From an uncultured bacterium (GTDB lineage Bacteria; Bacteroidota; Bacteroidia; Bacteroidales; Marinifilaceae), in NCBI GenBank assembly GCA_905215395.1, contig CAJMQA010000230.1:1-5727 (forward strand): 5,727 nucleotides of DNA, given 5' to 3'. The position numbers were made by a program, and so were the translations under genes. The notes beneath the pieces were generated by a model that saw only the letters and a list, made by a program, of their open reading frames with translations, searched no databases and had not been told where the DNA came from. This document shows positions 1-5,727 of the stretch, one piece after another. Every line of letters begins with the position of its first letter. The stretch's first letter is position 1.

Positions 1-3000
1 AATGCGATACACCCGGCATGAGTGGTTCAAGACCACCCAGGAAATGATAGATTTATTTCCGGATCTCCCGGAAGCAATCGAAAATACACAGGAAGTAACC
101 GATAAGATTGAAGAATACCAGTTGGATTCAGACCCCCTGATGCCGGTCTTCCCCATTCCTCCAAAACTCGGAACGGAAGAAGAGTACCGTCAAAAATATA
201 CGGATCAGGATCTGTTCAATGAATTTACCCGGGATGAAAAAGGGAATGTCGTCATCAGTGAAGAAGAAGGCCAGAAGAAAATCAAGAAACTGGGAGGATA
301 TGACCGGCTTTACCGTATCAAACTAGAAGCGGATTATCTGAGAGAGCTAGCCATGAAGGGAGCTGTCAAACGTTACGGAGAAAATATTCCTCCGGACATT
401 ATGGAGCGTCTGAACTTTGAGTTACACATCATGAAAACCATGGGTTTCCCCGGTTACTTCCTGATTGTGCAGGACTTCATTCAGGCAGCCCGTGATATGG
501 GGGTAATTGTAGGGCCAGGACGTGGTTCTGCCGCCGGAAGTGCTGTCGCCTACTGCCTGGGGATTACGAATATCGACCCGGTAAAATACGATTTGCTGTT
601 CGAGCGTTTTCTGAATCCCGACCGTATTTCCCTGCCCGATATCGATGTTGACTTCGATGATGACGGTCGCCAGCGCGTACTGGAATGGGTGACCCAGAAA
701 TACGGAGCCGATAAGGTTTCACATATTGTTACCTTTGGTAGTATGGCAGCCAAAATGGCTATCAAAGATGTGGCCCGGGTACTGAAACTCGAACTGTCAG
801 AAGCCAACCGTCTGGCCAAAATGGTTCCGGAGGCCCCCAAAATGACTTTAAAAAAGGCCTATAAAGAAAATCCGGATCTGGAAAAAGAAAAGCATTCCCC
901 GAATCCGTTAATCTCCAAAACGATCCAATTTGCAGAAACCCTGGAGGGTTCTATCCGGCAGACGGGGGTACACGCCTGTGGTATCCTGATCAGCCGGGAT
1001 CCCCTGACAGACCATATTCCCATCATGCCGACCGAAGGGGAAAGCCTGATGACCACACAATATGACGGTCACTTCGTGGAACCGATCGGCCTGATCAAAA
1101 TGGACTTCCTGGGACTGCGTACCTTATCTATTATTAAAACCTGTCTGGAAAACATCAAAAAATCCAGACATGAAGTCCTGGATGAAAATCAGATTCCACT
1201 GGATGACGAAGAGACTTTTAAACTCTTTTCCCGGGGAGATACCACCGGCCTGTTCCAGTTCGAGTCGCCCGGAATGAAAAAACACCTCCGGGCTCTTCAG
1301 CCTAACCGTTTTGAGGACCTGGTAGCCATGAACGCCTTGTTCTGCCCGGGACCTATGGAGTACATCCCGTCTTTTATCCGGCGGAAACACGGAGAAGAGC
1401 CGATTGAATACGACCATCCGATGATGGAACCTTTCCTGAAAGATACCTACGGCATCACAGTATACCAGGAACAGGTGATGTTACAGTCACGGGCTTTGGG
1501 AAATTTCACCCGGGGGATGTCCGATACCCTGCGTAAAGCGATGGGTAAAAAGCAGCTGGAAACGATGGCCAAACTAAAGGGCGAATTTATCGAAGGCTGC
1601 AAGAACAATCCGGAATTTGTCAAAGGAGCCAAAGAAAAAGGAAAATCTGTCGAAGACCTGGTCAATAAAATCTGGGGAGACTGGGAAGCTTTCGCCTCCT
1701 ACGCTTTCAACAAATCACATTCGGTTTGTTATGCCTACATTGCTTATCAGACCGGTTTCCTGAAAGCCCACTACCCGGCAGAATTCATGGCAGCCAACTT
1801 GAGTAACAATCTCTCGGATATTACGAAGGTTACGGTATTTATGGATGAATGCAAGCGAATGGGTCTCAGTGTACTGGCTCCGGATGTCAATGAATCCTAT
1901 AACGACTTTATGGTAAATTCCCACGGTCAGATCCGTTTTGGGATGGCAGCCATCAAGGGAGTAGGCGAAGCTGCTGTTGAAAAAATCATTGAAGAACGGG
2001 AGAAAAACGGTCCTTATAAAGATGTATACGATTTCTTCGAACGCATCGATTATAAATCTGTCAATAAAAAGACCCTGGAAAATCTGATTACAGCAGGAGG
2101 ACTGGATAGTTTCGGATATCACCGGGCCCAATATCTGAAACCGATTGATGCCACAACAACGGTACTGGATACCCTGGTAAACTACGGTCAGAAAAACCAG
2201 CAGGATTCTATGAATCTTCAGGCAACCCTTTTCGGTGACCTGGAAGGCTTTGAAGTTTCCAAACCGAATATTCCGGATTGTGAACCCTGGCACGATTACA
2301 TAAAATCAAAAAAAGAAAAAGAACTGATCGGTATCTACCTCACATCGCATCCCCTGGATCCGTACAAACTCGAAATGCAACTGCTCTGTACCCCGGTAGA
2401 AGAACTGAATACAAACCTGGAGGCTTTTAAAGGGAAAGAGCTTACAATTGCCGGCATTATTACCAGTAAACGGGAGGGAAAAACCAAAACCGGAAAGGAC
2501 TTTGGTATCCTGACAATAGAAGACTTCAGCGGTACCTACGAACTGGCTTTTTTTGGCAAAGACTATACAGACTTCCGTCAGTATTTTATCGATGAAACGG
2601 CTATTTATGTCAAGGGGAAAGTGCAACCCAAATGGGGAAAGGAGGGAAATGACCTAGCCTTTACCATTCAAAAAGTAGATTTACTGAATGATCTGACAGA
2701 CAATGCAATCCGTTCAATTACTTTACAGGTAGATGTTGAAAAGCTGACATTGGATACGGTCAACGAAATACACAACCTCTTTACCACGGATGTCAGTAGC
2801 GAAGCTTATAAAGAAGCCCTGCAGAAAAAGGCGCAGAAAAACGGGAATCCGGAAGAAATAGAAGAACCGGAAGAAAAGCAAAATGACATTCCGCTGAATT
2901 TCATGCTGTTCGACCGGCAAGGGAATAATGTAAAAATGTTTTCCCGCACTTGTAAAATAAAACGCTCACGCGAACTGTACGAATATTTTGAAAATCACGA

Positions 3001-3025
3001 ATCTATACGAATGAAAATCAATTAG
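1..3025 (+). CDS. dnaE: DNA polymerase III subunit alpha (DnaE), C-terminal ~1007 residues, 5' end outside window
   Basis: This is the catalytic subunit of the replicative DNA polymerase III holoenzyme, which extends DNA 5' to 3' in the cytoplasm. The reading frame is open from base 2; the ATG there is an internal Met, because the sequence begins near the end of the N-terminal PHP domain. Roughly 230 residues are judged missing compared with the usual family length. Visible in fragment numbering: GPGRGSAAGS at 171-180, the palm motif PDIDVDF at 212-218 with two catalytic aspartates, and KMDFLGLRTL at 366-375 with the third (D368, matching E. coli D555). Further on are a helix-hairpin-helix stretch (KGVGEAAVEKI, 652-662), a QATLF internal beta-clamp binding motif (740-744), the SHPLD motif (782-786) and an OB fold (about 812-893). 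The C-terminal ~110 residues contain an acidic, Lys/Glu-rich linker (about 935-960), then a short beta-rich tail. All key polymerase residues are intact. No hairpin terminator follows the TAG stop. Confidence 0.97.
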   Translation, partial: MRYTRHEWFKTTQEMIDLFPDLPEAIENTQEVTDKIEEYQLDSDPLMPVFPIPPKLGTEEEYRQKYTDQDLFNEFTRDEKGNVVISEEEGQKKIKKLGGYDRLYRIKLEADYLRELAMKGAVKRYGENIPPDIMERLNFELHIMKTMGFPGYFLIVQDFIQAARDMGVIVGPGRGSAAGSAVAYCLGITNIDPVKYDLLFERFLNPDRISLPDIDVDFDDDGRQRVLEWVTQKYGADKVSHIVTFGSMAAKMAIKDVARVLKLELSEANRLAKMVPEAPKMTLKKAYKENPDLEKEKHSPNPLISKTIQFAETLEGSIRQTGVHACGILISRDPLTDHIPIMPTEGESLMTTQYDGHFVEPIGLIKMDFLGLRTLSIIKTCLENIKKSRHEVLDENQIPLDDEETFKLFSRGDTTGLFQFESPGMKKHLRALQPNRFEDLVAMNALFCPGPMEYIPSFIRRKHGEEPIEYDHPMMEPFLKDTYGITVYQEQVMLQSRALGNFTRGMSDTLRKAMGKKQLETMAKLKGEFIEGCKNNPEFVKGAKEKGKSVEDLVNKIWGDWEAFASYAFNKSHSVCYAYIAYQTGFLKAHYPAEFMAANLSNNLSDITKVTVFMDECKRMGLSVLAPDVNESYNDFMVNSHGQIRFGMAAIKGVGEAAVEKIIEEREKNGPYKDVYDFFERIDYKSVNKKTLENLITAGGLDSFGYHRAQYLKPIDATTTVLDTLVNYGQKNQQDSMNLQATLFGDLEGFEVSKPNIPDCEPWHDYIKSKKEKELIGIYLTSHPLDPYKLEMQLLCTPVEELNTNLEAFKGKELTIAGIITSKREGKTKTGKDFGILTIEDFSGTYELAFFGKDYTDFRQYFIDETAIYVKGKVQPKWGKEGNDLAFTIQKVDLLNDLTDNAIRSITLQVDVEKLTLDTVNEIHNLFTTDVSSEAYKEALQKKAQKNGNPEEIEEPEEKQNDIPLNFMLFDRQGNNVKMFSRTCKIKRSRELYEYFENHESIRMKIN

Positions 3026-3061
3026 ATAAAAAAATTTAACGTTCTATTATCAATTGAATTC

Positions 3062-3091
3062 TTCGTATACTATAAAAATGTTGTAACTTAG
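3062..3091 (+). promoter_or_regulatory. Candidate Bacteroidetes-type promoter for trxA
   Basis: The 107 bp gap between dnaE and trxA is very AT-rich. It contains TAACTTAG at 3084-3091, which matches the Bacteroidetes -7 consensus TAnnTTTG at every fixed base but one, and is followed by GCGG as is common at such sites. The -33 element is weak: TTCG at 3062-3065, 18 bases upstream, is the best candidate. A better TTG at 3054-3056 lies 27 bases away, too far. A start near 3097 would give a leader of about 35 bases with the A-rich stretch AAAAGAAAATACT just before the ATG, as is usual for this phylum. The call is by eye only. Confidence 0.38.
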
Positions 3092-3132
3092 CGGAGCAAA
3101 AAAGTAAATACCAACTTTTAAAAGAAAATACT

Positions 3133-3450
3133 ATGGCTATTGCAGTTAATGATTCTAATTTTGAAGAGGTTGTGCTGAAATCAGAACAGCCTGTTCTGGT
3201 TGATTTCTGGGCAGAATGGTGTGGACCATGTAAAATGATGCTCCCGATCGTAGAAGAAATCTCTAAAGAGTTTGAAGGTAAACTTACTGTTGCTAAGGTT
3301 GACGTAGATAGCAGCCCGGGTACAGCAGCAAAATTCGGCATCCGCAACATTCCGACCATTCTCTTCTTCAAAGGTGGTTCAGTGGTTGACAAACAAGTAG
3401 GTGCCGTACCTAAAGCTTCTTTGGTTGAGAAAGTCAACAAACTTCTTTAA
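3133..3450 (+). CDS. trxA: Thioredoxin (TrxA)
   Basis: A 105-residue cytoplasmic thioredoxin, the usual length for the stand-alone family. It reduces protein disulfides through a dithiol pair and is itself recharged by NADPH-dependent thioredoxin reductase. The active site WCGPC is at 29-33 (C30 and C33). The buried aspartate is D24 in VDFWAEW, the cis-proline is P74 in the RNIPT motif (71-75), and the conserved late glycine is G90. The stretch DSSPGTAAKFGI (59-70) matches the classical TrxA core. There is no signal peptide or lipobox, so it is not one of the exported TlpA/ResA-like types. The start is the ATG preceded by an A-rich leader, and it gives the expected N-terminus. Codon use leans to GTT, GGT and GCT, unlike the more mixed codons of dnaE upstream, which fits high expression. 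A candidate own promoter lies upstream and a strong terminator downstream, so it is probably a single-gene unit. Confidence 0.97.
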   Translation: MAIAVNDSNFEEVVLKSEQPVLVDFWAEWCGPCKMMLPIVEEISKEFEGKLTVAKVDVDSSPGTAAKFGIRNIPTILFFKGGSVVDKQVGAVPKASLVEKVNKLL

Positions 3451-3455
3451 ATAAT

Positions 3456-3498
3456 AAAAATTGAGAATTGAAAACCACTTTGATTCTCAATTTTTTTT
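3456..3498 (+). terminator. Intrinsic terminator of trxA
   Basis: The arms AAAAATTGAGAAT (3456-3468) and ATTCTCAATTTTT (3483-3495) pair perfectly over 13 bp. Two G-T wobbles and two A-T pairs can extend the stem inward to leave a loop of about six bases (AACCAC). Eight T residues (3491-3498) follow the ATTCTCAA part of the second arm. The hairpin starts 5 bases after the trxA stop codon. The stem is AT-rich, but length and the U-tract make it a convincing rho-independent terminator. The reverse strand would also give a stem followed by a shorter U-run, but no gene ends there on that strand. Confidence 0.88.
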
Positions 3499-3524
3499 AG
3501 ACTTCTATCAGTTATACCTCAATT

Positions 3525-4442
3525 ATGCTTCTGCAAGACCTTGTTCAGCTCGAACAATTCGACAATCTGGAATTTATTGCTTCCCAGATTGTGGCCGGCT
3601 TTATCACAGGTCTGCACAGAAGTCCGTATCATGGTTTTTCAGTAGAATTTGCAGAACACCGCGTATACAATACCGGTGAATCGACCAAACATGTTGACTG
3701 GAAACTCTATGCCCGTACCGAAAAATTATTTGTCAAACAATACGAGGAAGAGACCAATTTACGTTCATACATTGTCCTGGATACTTCTTCCTCCATGCTT
3801 TTTCCGTATCATGCAGCAAAAAACAGTAAACTCACCTTTTCCATCTATTGTGCAGCTGCTCTGATCCACATGTTCCGCAAGCAAAGAGATGCTTCAGGCC
3901 TTTGTTTGTTCTCCGACAAAATCGAGACTCTGACCGATGCCCGGTTGAATATTACCCATATTCAGCTCATGTATTCCTATTTACAGGAACTCCTGAAGGA
4001 CAATGCAGTGCCTTTGAATAAACCCACCACAACAGCTGCCGTCCTGCATCAACTGGCCGATACCATTCACAAACGCTCTCTGATTGTCATCTTCACAGAT
4101 ATGTTTTCCAATGGAAATGCCGAAGAGTTGTTTGCTGCCCTGCAACATCTCCGCTACAACAAACATGAACTCATACTTTTCCATGTCAAAGACCGGAAAA
4201 TGGAGGAAAACTTTGAATTTCCCAATCGCCCCCATATCTTTATCGATATGGAAAGCGGTCAGGAAATAAAGTTCTCCCCGAACGAAATCCGCGAAACTTA
4301 TAAACAGAAAATGACGGAATTCTACCAAGAACTCAGATTTCGCTGCGGACAGTTGCAAATCGAATTCGTAGAAGCCGATATTAATGAAGGTTTTAAAGAG
4401 GTCCTCCTTCCCTACCTCATCAAACGGAGTAAACTATACTAA
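3525..4442 (+). CDS. DUF58 family protein with VWA-like (MIDAS) fold
   Basis: A 305-residue soluble protein of the DUF58 family, whose precise biochemical role is not known; no function beyond the family is claimed. The N-terminal DUF58 signature is clear: HGFSVEFAEHR at 36-46 and GESTKHVDWKLYART at 51-65. A von Willebrand A-like core follows with a full metal-binding DxSxS motif, DTSSS at 86-90. A conserved TTT (168-170) could supply the MIDAS threonine, and a strand ending in FTD (190-192) completes the site. No membrane segment or signal peptide is seen. A stop codon in frame at 3498-3500 leaves the ATG at 3525 as the only reasonable start; there is no Shine-Dalgarno, only AT-rich sequence. 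Many DUF58 proteins are encoded beside a MoxR-type AAA+ ATPase and act with it, but no such gene lies next to this one. The gene begins 26 bases after the trxA terminator and ends tail to tail with the wbpB-like gene. Confidence 0.92.
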   Translation: MLLQDLVQLEQFDNLEFIASQIVAGFITGLHRSPYHGFSVEFAEHRVYNTGESTKHVDWKLYARTEKLFVKQYEEETNLRSYIVLDTSSSMLFPYHAAKNSKLTFSIYCAAALIHMFRKQRDASGLCLFSDKIETLTDARLNITHIQLMYSYLQELLKDNAVPLNKPTTTAAVLHQLADTIHKRSLIVIFTDMFSNGNAEELFAALQHLRYNKHELILFHVKDRKMEENFEFPNRPHIFIDMESGQEIKFSPNEIRETYKQKMTEFYQELRFRCGQLQIEFVEADINEGFKEVLLPYLIKRSKLY

Positions 4443-4447
4443 AAAGC

Positions 4448-5422
4448 TTATTTCCAGCCAAAGGGATGTTTAGTCAAGCCTAAGGCTGCCAGAGGATGGT
4501 AATCCCCTTTCAAGCCGACCGGACTTGCATTCCGGATGGCATGTACAATCTCTATACAGGCACGTGCCTCAGAAATACGGAATCCTTCTCCGTGCAGAAT
4601 CTTCCGGTAACTTTCGGTATGCAGTTCTGTAAAGCCCTCGCTAAACTCGAATTCTTCTCCTTCGATGGCAATCGAGCGATAAGTCTTTTTCTCCCCTTGA
4701 ACAGCATTTTCCGGTAAGTTTTCAGCATTGATACTCAAGAAATAACGGACTCTAGCTTTCTTCAATTCCAGAAAACCAGCCACCCGGTCGTGTGTCATCA
4801 CATGTACAATGTTCCTCTGCACAGGACCGAATATCCAGACCAGCATATCATAAAAATGAACCCCGATATTGGTAGCCACCCCTCCGCTTTTCCGGACATC
4901 TCCTTTCCAGCTGGTATAGTACCAATTTCCCCGCGAAGTAATATAAGTCAGATCCACATCATAGATCTTATCCTCCGGTCCCTCCTCAATTTTTTTCTTC
5001 AATCCGATGATAGACTCATGCAACCTCAATTGCAGGATATTATAAGCTTTTTGTCCGGTTTCCTTCTCTACTCCCTCCAAAGCATCCAGATTCCACGGAT
5101 TAAGTACCAGAGGCTTTTCGCAGATCACATCCGCTCCCAGCCGCAAACCATAACGGATGTGGGCATCGTGAAGATAATTCGGCGTACAGACCGAAACCAT
5201 ACCGACTTGTGCTTCTGTTCCCTTCAATTTGGAACAATGCCGGTCGAACAGTTCCATTTCTGTGAAAAAGGAAGCTTCCGGGAAAAAGCTGTCCATAATA
5301 CCGACACTATCAAACTTATCATACGCAGCAACAAGCCGGTTGCCCGTATCCCGAATGGCACGCAGATGCCTTGGGGCAATATAACCAGCTGCCCCGATCA
5401 AAGCAAAATTTTTCATATCCAT
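4448..5422 (-). CDS. wbpB: WbpB/WlbA-like UDP-N-acetyl-2-amino-2-deoxyglucuronate dehydrogenase (Gfo/Idh/MocA family)
   Basis: A 324-residue cytoplasmic NAD-dependent oxidoreductase. WbpB/WlbA enzymes oxidise C3 of UDP-GlcNAcA to the 3-keto sugar, which is then aminated (WbpE), acetylated (WbpD) and, in some pathways, epimerised (WbpI) to UDP-diacetamido-uronic acids for O-antigen or capsule. From memory the likeness to Pseudomonas WbpB is close almost end to end: KNFALIGAAGYIAPRH at 4-19 (Rossmann GxxG), SVCTPNYLH at 77-85, ICEKP at 100-104 with catalytic-type K103, YNILQLRLH at 127-135, DLTYITSRGNWY at 157-168, ATNIGVHFYDML at 183-194 with H189, and FSEGFTELHTESY at 260-272. The C-terminus runs a few residues beyond WbpB. 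The start at 5422 is preferred over ATG 5416 because AGGA lies 7 bases before it; numbering from the second Met would place the lysine at 101, as in WlbA. It ends 5 bp from the convergent DUF58 gene. The exact sugar product is inference. Confidence 0.88.
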   Translation of the reverse strand: MDMKNFALIGAAGYIAPRHLRAIRDTGNRLVAAYDKFDSVGIMDSFFPEASFFTEMELFDRHCSKLKGTEAQVGMVSVCTPNYLHDAHIRYGLRLGADVICEKPLVLNPWNLDALEGVEKETGQKAYNILQLRLHESIIGLKKKIEEGPEDKIYDVDLTYITSRGNWYYTSWKGDVRKSGGVATNIGVHFYDMLVWIFGPVQRNIVHVMTHDRVAGFLELKKARVRYFLSINAENLPENAVQGEKKTYRSIAIEGEEFEFSEGFTELHTESYRKILHGEGFRISEARACIEIVHAIRNASPVGLKGDYHPLAALGLTKHPFGWK

Positions 5423-5434
5423 TTTTTTATCCTA
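5422..5434 (-). promoter_or_regulatory. Ribosome binding site of the wbpB-like gene, overlapping the upstream stop codon
   Basis: Read on the - strand, the sequence is TAGGATAAAAAAATG. The AGGA (5433-5430) stands 7 bases before the ATG at 5422-5420, a good spacing, and decides in favour of this start over the second ATG two codons later. The TAG that ends the upstream phosphatase remnant (5434-5432) overlaps the AGGA, an arrangement typical of translationally coupled operon genes. Confidence 0.6.
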
Positions 5435-5701
5435 TTTATTCAGGAAAGTATATTCATTCAATTTTCCAGCCGGACGGCTGTAAAGAAATTCCTCTAATGC
5501 ATTTGCATATTCTCTATTGTGACAATCGCTTCCGATAAAACTTACCAACCCGGTTTTCAGTAGCTTCCAGGCAAGTTTTTCGGCTTCCCATCCGTAATAA
5601 CCTGCCAGGGATAATAAATTCAACTGTAATAAGCAGCCGAGGCGTCTGAATTCCAGACACTTTTCAATAAAATCATCTTTATAATACAGATAACAATCCA
5701 T
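5432..5701 (-). pseudogene. C-terminal remnant of a CpsB/YwqE-type PHP tyrosine-protein phosphatase
   Basis: An 89-codon open stretch resembles only the last third of the ~245-residue PHP-fold phosphatases that act on bacterial tyrosine kinases controlling capsule export. Seen are YLYYKDDF (4-11), GCLLQLNLLSLAGYYG (22-37), then the final metal-ligand motif D-x-H in GSDCHN (57-62) and the usual end TFLNK. This family normally reads AHPERY just before YLYY; here the same frame reads PHMDCY, keeping the first His but losing the rest. Going further upstream in that frame, a TAA stop lies at 5713-5711, four codons before the ATG at 5701. Nothing resembling a ribosome binding site precedes that ATG. 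The N-terminal metal site (HxH region) cannot be part of this frame. A degraded gene is therefore most likely; a short expressed protein cannot be excluded. The stop is 9 bases before the wbpB-like start, so the two were once co-transcribed. Homology may continue beyond the window edge. Confidence 0.65.
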
Positions 5702-5727
5702 ATGAGGGATTTAAACTTCATGGGGAT

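Noticed and set aside
1715..2293. A 192-codon open frame on the - strand inside dnaE
   Set aside because: It lies wholly antisense to well-conserved DnaE sequence, and its translation shows no recognisable motif. It is a by-product of dnaE codon use.
3026..3083. Possible terminator or operator after dnaE (small palindromes AACGTT, CAATTG and GAATTC)
   Set aside because: These are six-base palindromes expected in AT-rich DNA. They form no stable hairpin with a T-tract and no spaced repeat.
3036..3440. A 134-codon open frame on the - strand over trxA
   Set aside because: It is antisense to an unmistakable thioredoxin, and its product is low-complexity Ser/Thr/Leu-rich sequence.
3475..3482. 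CCACTTTG in the terminator loop region as a -7 promoter element for the DUF58 gene
   Set aside because: Only the TTTG half matches TAnnTTTG, and no -33 element lies at the right distance.
3461..3679. A 72-codon + strand frame starting in the trxA terminator
   Set aside because: It begins inside the hairpin and overlaps the DUF58 gene out of frame; no family features are visible.
4790..5497. A 235-codon open frame on the + strand antisense to the wbpB-like gene
   Set aside because: The - strand protein matches WbpB/WlbA almost end to end, while this frame has no family signature, runs across a gene boundary and has no promoter or ribosome binding site.

Overview
The window looks like a piece of a Bacteroidales (Bacteroidetes) chromosome. 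This rests on the character of the DnaE and thioredoxin sequences, the A-rich leaders with little Shine-Dalgarno signal, a promoter-like TAnnTTTG-type element before the thioredoxin gene, and moderate GC with AT-rich gaps. Genus cannot be fixed from the sequence alone. The left three fifths is a housekeeping block on the + strand. The right part is the end of a surface-polysaccharide type gene cluster on the - strand. The two meet tail to tail with a 5 bp gap.

Left block (+ strand). Positions 1-3025 carry the C-terminal ~1007 residues of DnaE, the replicative DNA polymerase III alpha subunit; the N-terminal PHP region lies outside the window. A 107 bp AT-rich gap with a candidate promoter leads to trxA (3133-3450), a classical 105-residue thioredoxin with a WCGPC active site. 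A strong intrinsic terminator (3456-3498) closes it. A gene for a DUF58 / VWA-like protein (3525-4442) follows after only 26 bases.

Right block (- strand). Positions 5422 down to 4448 encode a Gfo/Idh/MocA-family oxidoreductase that closely resembles WbpB/WlbA, the UDP-N-acetyl-glucosaminuronate 3-dehydrogenase of the UDP-diacetamido-uronic acid pathways used in O-antigens and capsules. Directly upstream of it (5701 down to 5432) is what looks like the C-terminal remnant of a CpsB/YwqE-type PHP tyrosine phosphatase. It has a stop codon in frame just upstream and a decayed HPER-like motif, so it is probably a pseudogene. Its stop codon overlaps the ribosome binding site of the wbpB-like gene, so the two were evidently once neighbours in one operon.

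Nothing here looks like a new defence, mobile or RNA-based system. No tRNA, rRNA, CRISPR array, IS element or attachment site was seen. The points most worth a second look are the broken phosphatase gene, the predicted rare sugar acid pathway, and how the DUF58 gene is transcribed when it sits right behind a terminator.
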